Notes: generated by a model not told the origin, from the sequence alone. Positions 17,229 through 26,459 are shown, counted from the stretch's first letter. The stretch is DNA of 64,000 nt from Bradyrhizobium erythrophlei (GCF_900129505.1 NZ_LT670818.1:6853001-6917000), one strand, 5' to 3'. A program made the numbers and translations.

Positions 17229-18175
17229 TTCCGCCTCCGCGTCATTGAATCCGCAAACAAACCCCAGAGCCCTCGCGGCGCCAGCCGCATCGCCAGAATC
17301 AGGATGACGCCGTAGACGATGAGATGAATGCCGGCGAGCCTGCCCGCCAGCATGCCGCGCAAGAGCTCGGTCAGGGGTACCAGGACCACGGCGCCGAGCA
17401 GCGGACCGAACAGCGAGCCGAGGCCGCCGACAAAAGAGAACACCAGCGCATCGATCGAAAGCGGCACGCCGAGCACGGATTCAGGGTCGATGAACAGCAC
17501 GTAATTGGCGTAGACCGGCCCGACCAAAGCCGCCAACGCCCCGCTGATCGCAGCGGCAATCACCTTTCCCTGCACCACGTCGATACCGAGCGCCGCCGCG
17601 GAGCGCTCATTCTCCCTGATCGCCAGAAAGACGTAGCCGAGACGCGAGCGATGGATGGCAAGGATGACGGCCGATACGATGGCGAGAATTGCGAGCGCCG
17701 CGTAACAGAAACCGAGCTTGGAGCCGAATTGCAAGTTCGCGAAATCGGGTTTCGACGGGATCGCCAATCCGTTGGCGCCGCCGAGCGCTGGGACGTTGCT
17801 GACGATATGCAGCGCCATTTCGGCCAGCGCGAGCGTGACCAGCGCGAAATAGACGCCCGACAATTTGCGGCGAAAAACCGTGTAGCCCATCAGTGCGCCG
17901 AGTGCGCCGCCGATGGCCGCGGCGGCGATCAGGCCGAGCCAGGGACTGACGCCGAAATTGAGATACAGCGCGGTCGAGACGTAGGCTCCGGCGCCGACGA
18001 ACAACGCGTGCCCAAGCGACATCTGTCCGGCCATCCCGCCCAGGATATTCCAGGCCAGCGCAACCGAGCCGTAAAGTGCCACCAGCACGAAGATGTGCTG
18101 CCCATAGATGGACAACAAAGGTGCCACGCCGGCCAGCAGCGCGACCGCGAGGCCGAGGACAAGCATCGGTCTCAT
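17225..18175 (-). CDS. Liv-type ABC transporter permease (LivM-like)
   Basis: A 316-residue inner-membrane permease with about eight to ten hydrophobic segments. The conserved GHALFVGAGAYVSTALYLN region and the cytoplasmic coupling loop (RENERSAAALGIDVVQGK) identify LivM. It overlaps genes on both sides by 4 bp in the order LivH-LivM-LivG-LivF. Confidence 0.93.
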   Translation of the reverse strand: MRPMLVLGLAVALLAGVAPLLSIYGQHIFVLVALYGSVALAWNILGGMAGQMSLGHALFVGAGAYVSTALYLNFGVSPWLGLIAAAAIGGALGALMGYTVFRRKLSGVYFALVTLALAEMALHIVSNVPALGGANGLAIPSKPDFANLQFGSKLGFCYAALAILAIVSAVILAIHRSRLGYVFLAIRENERSAAALGIDVVQGKVIAAAISGALAALVGPVYANYVLFIDPESVLGVPLSIDALVFSFVGGLGSLFGPLLGAVVLVPLTELLRGMLAGRLAGIHLIVYGVILILAMRLAPRGLWGLFADSMTRRRK

Positions 18176-19047
18176 AGCCTGCGCCCTCCCAAAAGCCCCT
18201 CCGGCTTGAACAGCAGGAACAGGATGAAGATGGCGTAGGTGATGATGAAATTGATCGAGCCGCCCGTCACCAGACCGCCGACCGCTTCGACGAGGCCGAT
18301 GATGAATCCGCCTATCAGCGCGCCGGCGAAATTGCCCATGCTGCCGAGCACCACGACGATGAACGCGGTCAGCGTGAAGTTAGAGCCGACCGAAGGACTG
18401 ACATAATTGAACGGCGCGATCAGCGGCGCCACCAGGCCGAGCGAGCCGACGCCGATGCAGAATGCCAGCAGATACATCCGGTCGACGTTGACGCCGCTCA
18501 TCAGCGCCGCATCGCGGTCCTGCGCCGCCGCACGGATCAGCCGGCCAAGTTCAGTCGAACGCAGAAACCAGTACAGCCCGAGGCAGAGCGCGATCGACAC
18601 CGCACTGGCGATCAGGGCTGCAGCCTGGATGAACACATTGCCGACCCGCACGATATGCCCTGACAGCACGGACGGGATGGCGTGGAGGTCCGCCGTGAAA
18701 AGCGCCAGCATGGCGTTCTGCAGGATCAGCGACAATCCGAGCGTCACCACGATCTGGTTGTGCTCGGGTGCCGTGATGACCGGCGCGATCAGCAATTTGT
18801 AGGTAAAGGCGGCTGCCAGCGTGACCAGCGGCAGCACGAGAACGAGCGAAACATAGGGATCGAGCCCGAGCCAGGTCGCGCCGAGATAGGTCAGATACAG
18901 CCCGACCGCGAGAAAATCGCCATGTGCGAAATTGACGATCCGCAGCACGCCGAACGTCATGGTCAGCCCAACCGCGACGATGGCGTAGACGCCACCGAGC
19001 AGCAGCCCGTCCGCGAGCGCCTGGGGAAGAAGCGGCAACAAGTCCAT
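18172..19047 (-). CDS. Liv-type ABC transporter permease (LivH-like)
   Basis: A 291-residue permease and the first gene of the ten-gene operon. GGVYAIVAVGLTMTFGVLRI and VNFAHGDFLAVGLYL are LivH hallmarks; the coupling loop is RSTELGRLIRAAAQDRDAAL (residue 157 on). The 270-bp interval between its start and the GntR-type gene at 19318 is a divergent promoter region; I saw no clear operator within it. Confidence 0.93.
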   Translation of the reverse strand: MDLLPLLPQALADGLLLGGVYAIVAVGLTMTFGVLRIVNFAHGDFLAVGLYLTYLGATWLGLDPYVSLVLVLPLVTLAAAFTYKLLIAPVITAPEHNQIVVTLGLSLILQNAMLALFTADLHAIPSVLSGHIVRVGNVFIQAAALIASAVSIALCLGLYWFLRSTELGRLIRAAAQDRDAALMSGVNVDRMYLLAFCIGVGSLGLVAPLIAPFNYVSPSVGSNFTLTAFIVVVLGSMGNFAGALIGGFIIGLVEAVGGLVTGGSINFIITYAIFILFLLFKPEGLLGGRRL

Positions 19048-19317
19048 CAGGGGGCCGTCCCGCCGGGCCTTTGCTGCAGCATCTCTCCGCCCACGACGCC
19101 TTCTCCCTGCCGTTTGCTTGCTTGTCGCGCCGATCTGGAGCCGGCGGTGCCCCGGGCGCAGTTTGCTGCCGTCCAGCCTGCGGCCTCCGGCATCATCGCC
19201 GAACCCCGCAGCCCGACAGGACTGGCCATTGGACAGACCATTGATGCATTTTGCCTCGAGGCCGTCAAGGACGTTCGGTTCCGCTGTCCATCGCGGCTGG
19301 GTTGGTATAAAGGATGA

Positions 19318-20223
19318 GTGCCCGCATCGGTGGCGGGTTCGAACGAGGTGGACAGAGCTTTGACCAGGAAGACGACGACCGTCGCAACCACGCCGGCCCG
19401 GGCCAGGAAGCCCTCGGCGCGGCGGCTTCCGGCCAAGACGGCCGAGCCTGTGGCGAAAGACCGGTCACAACCGCGGTTCGCGCCGATCCGCACCAAGCGA
19501 GTATTCGAGGAAATCTGCGAACAGGTCCGCCGCGAGATGGCCGCGGGCTCGCTTCGTCCCGGCGACAAGCTGCCGGCCGAACGGGAGCTTGCCGCAAAAC
19601 TCGGCGTCAGCCGGGCGGCAGTCCGCGAAGCCTTGCGCAGCCTGGAGATCGCCGGAGTGGTCGGCCTGCACAAGGGCGCGCGCGGCGGCGCCTTCATCCT
19701 CAAGGGCGATCCCGATCTCGTCACCCGGTCGATCCGCGACATGTTCCATCTTGGCCGCATCTCGCTGGACAATCTGACGGAAGCCCGCACGCTGGTAATG
19801 CAGCTCGCCATGCAGCTTGCCTGCGAGCGGATCCGGCCGACCACGGTGGCCGCGCTCGAGAAAAACGTCGATCGGCTGACCACCCTTCCCGTATCCGGCA
19901 AGGCCTCGGAACGCGTTGCGATCAGCGCGGAATTCTATCGCCTGATCTCGCAGGCGACCGACAATACCGTGATGCAGGTGATCATCGAAGCCCTGACCGA
20001 TATCGTGCTGCAGCAGGTCGAGGAATCCAACATCGAGTTCTTTCCAAACCTGATCGCACACCGGCGACGGCTGGTCGAATACATTGCGACCCGCCAGGTC
20101 GACGAGGCCAAGCGGGAAATGACCGAGCATCTCCAGCGCCTTCGCCGCCATCTGATGCGTGCCGAACGCACCGCCGCCGAGAACAAGACGGTGCGGGCGC
20201 TGGCCGAAGAAGCCTCGCAGTAA
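19318..20223 (+). CDS. FadR-type (GntR family) transcriptional regulator
   Basis: A 301-residue regulator with a probable GTG start at 19318; the first 55 residues are a basic Ala/Thr-rich tail, so a later start is possible. The GntR winged helix spans about residues 60-125 (RPGDKLPAERELAAKLGVSR, then REALRSLEIAGVVG). The all-helical C-terminal FCD ligand domain follows (EARTLVMQLAMQLACERI ... AHRRRLVEYIA). It lies between the divergent Liv/P450 operon and the IpdB-like operon, 162 bp upstream of the latter, whose promoter carries a TGGT-N3-ACCA palindrome fitting the FadR-type consensus. Confidence 0.92.
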   Translation: MPASVAGSNEVDRALTRKTTTVATTPARARKPSARRLPAKTAEPVAKDRSQPRFAPIRTKRVFEEICEQVRREMAAGSLRPGDKLPAERELAAKLGVSRAAVREALRSLEIAGVVGLHKGARGGAFILKGDPDLVTRSIRDMFHLGRISLDNLTEARTLVMQLAMQLACERIRPTTVAALEKNVDRLTTLPVSGKASERVAISAEFYRLISQATDNTVMQVIIEALTDIVLQQVEESNIEFFPNLIAHRRRLVEYIATRQVDEAKREMTEHLQRLRRHLMRAERTAAENKTVRALAEEASQ

Positions 20224-20348
20224 AATTCCCTTTAAGCACGCCCCGAAACCGGCGCGGCTCTTTAGCCTGCGCCGCGCAGGCATGCGCGCCGGCCGCGCGC
20301 GCCATGCCGATTCGGCCGTTTGACATTCGCGCCGACCTGCTCCTAGTA

Positions 20349-20359
20349 TGGTCTGACCA
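20349..20359. promoter_or_regulatory. FadR/GntR-type operator
   Basis: TGGTCTGACCA is a perfect 11-bp palindrome matching the FadR-subfamily consensus T-N-G-T-N3-A-C-N-A. It is 27 bp before the ATG of the IpdB-like gene and 126 bp after the regulator's stop. Confidence 0.6.
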
Positions 20360-20385
20360 ATGAACCTTAAGCAAAGAAATTGAAA

Positions 20386-21180
20386 ATGACCGACACCGGA
20401 TGCTCGATGGCCGAACTGCAGGCAGTGCTGCTGGCGCGCGATCTGCGCGACGGCGAAAAAGCCATCGTCGGGACCAACAGCGACGTCCAGGTGGCGGCCT
20501 GCAATCTCGCCCGCAGCCTTCAGGCGCCGACGCTGTGGTGGGTGTCGGGCCCCGGCGGCATGGTCAATTGCAATGAGCCGGTGATCCGCTCGACCGCCCG
20601 CACCGAGAATATCGCCTGGAGCGAGGCGATGATGGACCTGCCGCAGATGGTCGACTTTATCGACTGGAAGATCCATTTCTTCGATTTCGCGATTCTCGGC
20701 GCCATCCAGGTCGACCGCTTCGGCAACATCAACACCGTCTGCGTCGGATCGCATGACAAGCCGCGGCTGCGCGGCCCCGGCACGGTCGGCATCAGCGCCC
20801 TCACCGCCTTGGCGCGGCGCTTCTATGTCGTGATGGCGCGCCACGACCGCGGCAGTTTTCCCGAACGCGTCGACTTCCTCAACGGCCCCGGTTTTCTCGA
20901 CGGCGGCACGTCGCGCACCGATCGCGGCCTGCCCGAGGGCGGCCCCAAGCTTGTCTTGAGCCCGTTCGGGATATTCGATTTCGAACCGGTGTCGAAACAG
21001 ATGCGCGTGATGTCGCTGCATCCGGGCGTGGCGATCGAGCAGGTCCAGAAGGCCACCGGTTTTGAGCTTGTCATTGAGAGAACGCCGCCGGTGACCGCGA
21101 TGCCGACGGCTGAAGAGCTGCGCGTGCTGCGCGAAAACGTCGATCAGACCGGCGTGCTGCGCGAGCGGCGTCGGGCCTGA
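20386..21180 (+). CDS. CoA-transferase-like beta subunit (IpdB-like)
   Basis: A 264-residue family I CoA-transferase-fold subunit related to glutaconate CoA-transferase beta and IpdB. The family's catalytic Glu in the Y-E-S-G turn is not present: the segment reads LWWVSGPGG, with Val53 at the Glu position. IpdAB of steroid catabolism also lacks a CoA-transferase Glu and opens a ring as a hydrolase. The probable partner alpha subunit is at 22364-23239, separated by an acyl-CoA dehydrogenase gene. A TTG two codons upstream is an alternative start. I infer ring-opening or acyl-CoA hydrolysis rather than CoA transfer. Confidence 0.82.
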   Translation: MTDTGCSMAELQAVLLARDLRDGEKAIVGTNSDVQVAACNLARSLQAPTLWWVSGPGGMVNCNEPVIRSTARTENIAWSEAMMDLPQMVDFIDWKIHFFDFAILGAIQVDRFGNINTVCVGSHDKPRLRGPGTVGISALTALARRFYVVMARHDRGSFPERVDFLNGPGFLDGGTSRTDRGLPEGGPKLVLSPFGIFDFEPVSKQMRVMSLHPGVAIEQVQKATGFELVIERTPPVTAMPTAEELRVLRENVDQTGVLRERRRA

Positions 21181-21215
21181 TCCAAAAGCAAAACAACAAT
21201 CCAGAGGAAACATCC

Positions 21216-22364
21216 ATGTATCTGACCGAAGAGCAGACCGCGTTCGTCGACAGCATCAAGAAGATGGTCGAACGCCATGTCGTACCGATCGCCGCCGAGA
21301 TCGACGCGACCGACCGCTTTCCCGAAGAGCTGGTGCCGATCTTCGGCGATATGGGCCTGCTGCAGCAATGGGTGCCCGAACAATATGGTGGACCCGGCGG
21401 CAACCTCACTTTGCTCTGCCTCGCCAAGCACGAGATCGCCAAGGTTTCGATGGCGTGCTCGATCCTGGCCGGCCAGAATTCCATCGGCATGATCCTGCCG
21501 CTCTTGCATTTCGGGACCGAGGCGCAGCGGCAGCGGTTTCTTCCCATGGTCGCCAAGGGGCGGACCCTGACTGCGGTCTGCATGTCCGAACCGCATTGCG
21601 GCTCTGACGTCGCCGCCATGAAGACCAAGGCGGTGCGCGACGGCGACTCCTACGTCATCAACGGCGAGAAATGCTTCATCACCTTCGGCAGCGTGGCGCA
21701 CTGGGTGCTGCTGTTCGCGCGGACCTCCGAGGGACGCGGCGTCAACGGCATCAGCGCGTTCCTGGTCGACACCAAGACGCCGGGCTTCAAGGTCGGACGC
21801 AACGAGAAGAAGATGGGGCTCGGCGGCGTCCCCAATGTGCAGCTGTTCTTCGAGAACATGCGGGTGCCGGCCGAGAACCGGCTCGGCGAAGAGGGCCAGG
21901 GTTTTAAGGCCTGCATGCACATTCTCGACCTCAACCGCCCGACGGTCGCGGCCGCGTCGATCGGCATCGGCCAGGGCGCGCTCGACGCGGCGATCGCCTA
22001 TGCCAAGGAGCGCAACGCGTTCGGCAAGCCGATCGCAAGTTTCCAGGGCCTGCAGTGGATGATCGCGGACATGGCTATGCAGCTGGAGGCCGCCCGCTGC
22101 CTGCTGTTCGAATGCACCCGGCAGGTGGACATGGGCGACTTCAGCCAGCTCTCGATGATGGCCTCGATGGCCAAGTGTTTCGGCAGCGACGTCGCGATGA
22201 AGGTGACGACCGATGCCGTGCAGATTTTCGGCGGCGTCGGCTATTTCAAGGACTATCCGGTCGAGCGCATGATGCGCGACGCCAAGATCAACCAGATCTG
22301 GGAAGGCACCAACCAGATCCAGCGCGTCGTGATCTCGCGCCATCTTTTGGGTAGGGACGCCTGA
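21216..22364 (+). CDS. acyl-CoA dehydrogenase
   Basis: A 382-residue FAD-dependent acyl-CoA dehydrogenase, preceded by AGAGGAA. Visible are VCMSEPHCGSDVAAMKTKA (FAD and acyl binding), the middle beta domain, LDLNRPTVAAASIGIGQGAL, and the C-terminal QIWEGTNQIQRVVISRHL, whose EGT Glu is the usual catalytic base. It would introduce an alpha,beta double bond. It is encoded between the two CoA-transferase-like subunits, and its stop overlaps the next start by one base (TGATG). Confidence 0.93.
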   Translation: MYLTEEQTAFVDSIKKMVERHVVPIAAEIDATDRFPEELVPIFGDMGLLQQWVPEQYGGPGGNLTLLCLAKHEIAKVSMACSILAGQNSIGMILPLLHFGTEAQRQRFLPMVAKGRTLTAVCMSEPHCGSDVAAMKTKAVRDGDSYVINGEKCFITFGSVAHWVLLFARTSEGRGVNGISAFLVDTKTPGFKVGRNEKKMGLGGVPNVQLFFENMRVPAENRLGEEGQGFKACMHILDLNRPTVAAASIGIGQGALDAAIAYAKERNAFGKPIASFQGLQWMIADMAMQLEAARCLLFECTRQVDMGDFSQLSMMASMAKCFGSDVAMKVTTDAVQIFGGVGYFKDYPVERMMRDAKINQIWEGTNQIQRVVISRHLLGRDA

Positions 22365-23239
22365 TGTCCAAGCTCAAAACGCTTTCCGACGCCCTCGACG
22401 GCATCGAGGACGGCGCGACCGTCGGCATCGGCGGCTGGATTTTCAATTCGCAGCCGATGGCGCTGGTGCGCGAGCTGATCCGCCGCAACAAGCGTAATCT
22501 GAAGCTGGTGCCTGCCCCCGGCAGCATCGCGCCCGACATGCTGATCGGCGCCGGCTGCGTCGCCGAGACCGGATGCGTGTTCATCAGCTTCGAGCAGTTC
22601 GGGCTGGCGCCGCATTTCCGTCGCGCCGCCGAGTCCGGCACGGTAAAAATCCATGAGCTGGACGGTCCGGCGATCGCCGGCGGCCTGCGCGCCGCGGCGT
22701 GCGATCTGCCCTACGGCCTGATTCCGGACATGTGCACCGACCTTCCGCGCGTCAATCCACGGACCTACCAGCCCGTGCCACGCGCGCCGGGCGAGCGACC
22801 AATGTTGAGAGTGCCGGCGATCCATCTCGACGTGGTGCTGCTGCACGCCCAGCAAGCCGACATATCAGGCAATGTGCAATATTTCGGGCCGGTGTTCTTC
22901 GACGTGCTGATGGCGCAGGCGGCGAGAAAGGTCATCGTCTCGGTCGACCGCATCGTGCCCAGCGAGGTGATCCGGCGCGACAATCATCTGACAAAACTGC
23001 CGTCGGCCTTCGTGCATAGCGTGGTCGAGGCGCCATTCGGCGCCCATCCGACATCGAGCGGCGGGCTGTACGAAGCCGACGACGGGCATCTGGAAGAATA
23101 CGTCCGGGCGAGCGGCGGCGCCACATCGTTCGAACAGTATCTCGACACGTATGTCAGGAGCGCGGCCTCGCCTCAGGCTTATCACAAGCGGATCGGCAGT
23201 CCGCATTTGCGCGAACCCGTGCCGTATGGGGTGCGGTGA
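22364..23239 (+). CDS. CoA-transferase-like alpha subunit (IpdA-like)
   Basis: A 291-residue family I CoA-transferase-fold subunit. The N-terminal GATVGIGGWIFNSQPMALVR signature is that of glutaconate CoA-transferase alpha and IpdA; VPAIHLDVVLLHAQQADISG and AARKVIVSVDRIVPSEVI are typical of the core. It should pair with the beta-like subunit at 20386. The start overlaps the acyl-CoA dehydrogenase stop. Confidence 0.85.
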   Translation: MSKLKTLSDALDGIEDGATVGIGGWIFNSQPMALVRELIRRNKRNLKLVPAPGSIAPDMLIGAGCVAETGCVFISFEQFGLAPHFRRAAESGTVKIHELDGPAIAGGLRAAACDLPYGLIPDMCTDLPRVNPRTYQPVPRAPGERPMLRVPAIHLDVVLLHAQQADISGNVQYFGPVFFDVLMAQAARKVIVSVDRIVPSEVIRRDNHLTKLPSAFVHSVVEAPFGAHPTSSGGLYEADDGHLEEYVRASGGATSFEQYLDTYVRSAASPQAYHKRIGSPHLREPVPYGVR

Positions 23240-24441
23240 TGACCGGGCCCTCCTCCGCACCGAAACCGCGGCCGGGCCCGATGCAGGGCATCCGGGTGCT
23301 TGACTTCACCGCGATGCTGGCCGGCCCGCATTGCGCGCGCCTGATGGCTGACCTCGGCGCTGAGGTCATCAAGGTCGAGGGGCTCGAGGGCGACCTGATC
23401 CGTGCGCGGCCGCCGCTGCGTGAGGGCAACAGCAGCTATTTCGGTGCGCTCAATTGCGGCAAGAAGAGCCTGGCGATCGACCTGAAGAGCGATGCCGCCA
23501 AGCCGATTATTTATGACCTTGCCAAGTTGTGCGACGTCGTGGTCGAGAACTTTCGCCCCGGGGTGATGACACGACTGGGCTTCGACTATGCCTCGCTCAA
23601 GAAGCAAAATGCAAAACTGATCTACTGCTCGATCTCCGGCTATGGACAGTCGGGTCCCGGCGCCACCCGCGCCGCCTATGCGCCGATCGTCCACGCCGCC
23701 AGCGGCTACGATGCCGCCAATCTCAGCTACCAGACCGAGCAGGAGTACCCGGCGTCAACCGGCATCTTCATCGCCGACATTCTCTCCGGCGCTTACGCCT
23801 TTGGCGCCATCCAAGCCGCCCTCTTCCACCGCGAGCGAACCGGCGAAGGACAGGCCGTGGACGTCTCGCTGATGGACTCTATGCTGAACCTGATGGTTTT
23901 CGAATGCCAGGAGGCGCAGTTCCCGAGCCAGCAGAAGCGCCCCGTTTACGTGCCCATGAAATCCTCAGACGGCCATGTCATCATCGCCCCGATCAGCCAG
24001 AAGAATTTCGAGCAGATGGCCGACGCGATGCAGCAGCCCGAGCTCAAAACCGACGAGCGGTTTGCGACCAATGCCGGGCGCGTGCGGCACTGGACCGAAT
24101 TGATGGCGATTATCGAACGATGGACCGAACAACGTGGCGGCATCGAAATCGAATCCATCATGGACGCCGGCAGCGTTCCCTGCTCGCGATTCCTGACAGC
24201 CGCGGAAGCGATGAAGGATCCGCAACTGGCCGAGCGAGGCAGCCTCTCGACGATCAAGGACGGCGCCGGAGAATTCCTGGTGCCCAACGCTCCGTTTCAA
24301 TTCACAATGCCGACCGCAGCCGGCCCATCCGTGTCCGCGCTCGGGGCTGACAGCAGGGAATTACTATCGGATCTGCTCGGCCTGTCCGATCAAGAGATCG
24401 AGAGCTTACAAAAGCAGCGTGTTCTTTCGCTCGGGGAATAG
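23239..24441 (+). CDS. CaiB/BaiF (family III) CoA-transferase
   Basis: A 400-residue family III CoA-transferase. The N-terminal VLDFTAMLAGPHCARLMADL and EVIKVEGLEGDLIR motifs and the catalytic Asp180 in GIFIADILSGAYAFG are present. It would move CoA between carboxylic acids. The start is ATG at 23239 (TGATG overlap with the preceding stop); GTG at 23236 is the alternative. It is the last gene of the operon and converges on a TetR gene. Ahead of that gene, 24442-24455 holds only a weak hairpin. Confidence 0.9.
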   Translation: MTGPSSAPKPRPGPMQGIRVLDFTAMLAGPHCARLMADLGAEVIKVEGLEGDLIRARPPLREGNSSYFGALNCGKKSLAIDLKSDAAKPIIYDLAKLCDVVVENFRPGVMTRLGFDYASLKKQNAKLIYCSISGYGQSGPGATRAAYAPIVHAASGYDAANLSYQTEQEYPASTGIFIADILSGAYAFGAIQAALFHRERTGEGQAVDVSLMDSMLNLMVFECQEAQFPSQQKRPVYVPMKSSDGHVIIAPISQKNFEQMADAMQQPELKTDERFATNAGRVRHWTELMAIIERWTEQRGGIEIESIMDAGSVPCSRFLTAAEAMKDPQLAERGSLSTIKDGAGEFLVPNAPFQFTMPTAAGPSVSALGADSRELLSDLLGLSDQEIESLQKQRVLSLGE

Positions 24442-24605
24442 TCGGAGAACTCCGATGCGATTCCATGCGCGCAGCCAGACGACCGCTTTGCGCCAGGACC
24501 GGCCGTTCACTGGACGCCGGTTTTTGAACCAACTCGGACATCGGCAACGATGTATGCCGACGTGCCCTCCGGTTTCAATGCGCGGGTTTCAACGGCCGCC
24601 AGACG

Positions 24606-25337
24606 CTAAGCAACGGTCGGAAGGAGGCGCTCCACTTCTTCCAGCAGCTCCGCGATCGCCTTGCGATCACCCGAGAGATGTCGCAGCAGGCATCGCTGGA
24701 ACAGTCCATCAAACAGCGCATAGAGGGCGCCCCGGGAGACAACAGGCTGTCGACCACCAAGCGAGGCAAAGCGGGACGCGACGCGCCATACCATATCTTC
24801 CAGGCTCTTGTCGATCTCGGCGACGTCGTCGCGAAAGGCCTCTTCAAACAGGGACTGCGAGCGGAGGTCGTACCACAGGCGATGCATCCGAGCCTCGTCG
24901 CGAACCGTCTCACCGAGCTTTTCCAGAAAACCCTTCATCAGCTCGTCGCGCGTTCGCGCCGCCGACGTGATCTGGTCGTAGCGCGTAACGCACTTCGCCT
25001 TGTAGTGACGAACACAACAGCAGATCAGGTCCACCTTGTCGCTGAAGTAATAGTGCAGCACGCCGTGGGTAAACTCGGATTTCTGCGCGATCTCGCGCAG
25101 GCTGGTCCGCGCATAACCGAGCTCAGCCAGGGTTTCCAACGCGGCCTCGGCAAGTTCGCTTCGCCGCGCACTGAACTTGTCGACACGCGCACGCTCGATT
25201 CGATCCGAGGGCCTATTCGACCGCCTGGTCGTTTCAATTTTCCGCTGCGTCACTCCAGATTCCCTGCGCACACCTAAACTCCGAATCAGCGCATCGCCTC
25301 GCCAGCAATCATGCCCCGAAGCGCCCCGTGAAATCAT
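24606..25337 (-). CDS. TetR family transcriptional regulator
   Basis: A regulator of about 243 residues from the ATG at 25337 (GAGGGTG-type site). A GTG at 25253 would give a more usual N terminus and cannot be excluded. The TetR helix-turn-helix is clear: RSELAEAALETLAELGYART, then LREIAQKSEFTHGVLHYYFS. The helical ligand domain follows and resembles BetI-type regulators. Three operator-like repeats lie just upstream, in the divergent region before the SDR gene, implying autoregulation and control of that operon. Confidence 0.9.
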   Translation of the reverse strand: MISRGASGHDCWRGDALIRSLGVRRESGVTQRKIETTRRSNRPSDRIERARVDKFSARRSELAEAALETLAELGYARTSLREIAQKSEFTHGVLHYYFSDKVDLICCCVRHYKAKCVTRYDQITSAARTRDELMKGFLEKLGETVRDEARMHRLWYDLRSQSLFEEAFRDDVAEIDKSLEDMVWRVASRFASLGGRQPVVSRGALYALFDGLFQRCLLRHLSGDRKAIAELLEEVERLLPTVA

Positions 25338-25362
25338 CCTGCACCCTCGTGGTTCAAGGATT

Positions 25363-25420
25363 ACTTGACAAGTGTATGGATTTTGGACAATCGTCAAGAA
25401 AATCTTGGACAAGTGTCAAG
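25363..25420. promoter_or_regulatory. triple operator-like repeat of the TetR/SDR promoter region
   Basis: Three related palindromic cores, GACA-N2-(T/C)GTC: 25367-25376 (GACAAGTGTA), 25386-25395 (GACAATCGTC) and 25408-25417 (GACAAGTGTC). Two are flanked by TTG and CAAG. Centres are 19 and 22 bp apart, about two helix turns. The first copy lies in a perfect ACTTGACAAGT palindrome and contains a TTGACA -35-like box. Probable TetR binding region. Confidence 0.6.
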
Positions 25421-25616
25421 TTTCCAAGCATCGCAGCGCGAAGAGGCTGCGCACGGGGAGGAAGAGCAGGCAGCACATCCACGCTGCCCAACCGTTCATT
25501 CCGGTCAGCCGATCGTCTTTTCTGATGAGCAACAGGCTCGCCCACCGGGCGGCTGCCTCTCGCTCGGCAGACGACGGCGCGTCACAACAATGAAATCACA
25601 AAGGGAGGAGCATGGG

Positions 25617-26420
25617 ATGAGTGAAAAACGTCTGGCAGGCCGCAAGGCTCTTGTCACTGGCGGCGCGCGAGGCATCGGCGCCGCGATCGCAGAAGCGCTT
25701 ACGAATGCCGGCGCTTCCGTGATGATCGGCGACATTCTCGCCGATCTCGGCAAGGAAACCGCCGGCCGTCTTGCAAAAACAGACGCCAAGACTGGCTTTG
25801 TGGAACTGAACGTTACCGACGACGCGCAATGGGAGAAGGCTGTCGCAGCCACCATCGCCACGCTCGGTGGCTACGACATCTTGATCAACAATGCAGGCAT
25901 CGAGATTACCTCGCTCGTCATCGATCTTAAGGCTGAGGATCTGCGCCGGATGTGCGATGTCAACATCGTCGGCACCGGTCTCGGCATGAAGCACGCGTTT
26001 CGCGCGATGCGACCTGGCGGAGGTGCAGGTGCCGGCGGCGCCATCGTCAATATCGCGTCGGTCGCGGCCACGATCGCGTTCCCGGCCATTGCTGGATACT
26101 CCGGCACCAAATCGGCCGTTGACCGCATGACGCGGGTCGCCGCGATGGAAGCGGGCAAGCTCGGTTACGGCGTGCGGGTCAACTGTCTCTATCCCGGGCT
26201 TGTCCCCACCGATATGGGCATGCAACTGGCGAACGACATAGTCGCCGCAGGACTCGCGCCGGACGCCGGCGCCGCCGTCGCCTCGGTCGTCGAGCAGACG
26301 CCGCTTGGCCGGTTGGGCGAGGTCGGCGACATGGCCGACGCTGCTGTTTTCCTTTGCTCCAACGAGGCGCGCTTCATCACTGGTGTCGGTCTGCCGGTCG
26401 ACGGCGGCATGGGCATGTAA
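25617..26420 (+). CDS. short-chain dehydrogenase/reductase
   Basis: A 267-residue SDR starting at the ATG at 25617 after a strong AAGGGAGGAG site. The cofactor motif TGGARGIG is at residues 14-21 with Asp in IGDI, favouring NAD. NNAG follows, and the catalytic Ser, Tyr and Lys lie in IASVAATIAFPAIAGYSGTK. The C terminus ends with the usual FITGVGLPVDGGMGM. It oxidises or reduces a hydroxyl or keto group. It is the first gene of a three-gene unit with a saccharopine-dehydrogenase-like protein and an acyl-CoA ligase. Confidence 0.92.
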   Translation: MSEKRLAGRKALVTGGARGIGAAIAEALTNAGASVMIGDILADLGKETAGRLAKTDAKTGFVELNVTDDAQWEKAVAATIATLGGYDILINNAGIEITSLVIDLKAEDLRRMCDVNIVGTGLGMKHAFRAMRPGGGAGAGGAIVNIASVAATIAFPAIAGYSGTKSAVDRMTRVAAMEAGKLGYGVRVNCLYPGLVPTDMGMQLANDIVAAGLAPDAGAAVASVVEQTPLGRLGEVGDMADAAVFLCSNEARFITGVGLPVDGGMGM

Positions 26421-26459
26421 ATCGCCAAAGCAACGAATAGAAATTCGGGAGCATATGCC

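Noticed and set aside
19465..21213. 582-codon frame antisense to the FadR-type and IpdB-like genes
   Set aside because: It opposes two well-supported genes and has no family features.
24442..24455. Hairpin TCGGAG-AA-CTCCGA after the CaiB gene as terminator
   Set aside because: Only a 6-bp stem with no T tract.
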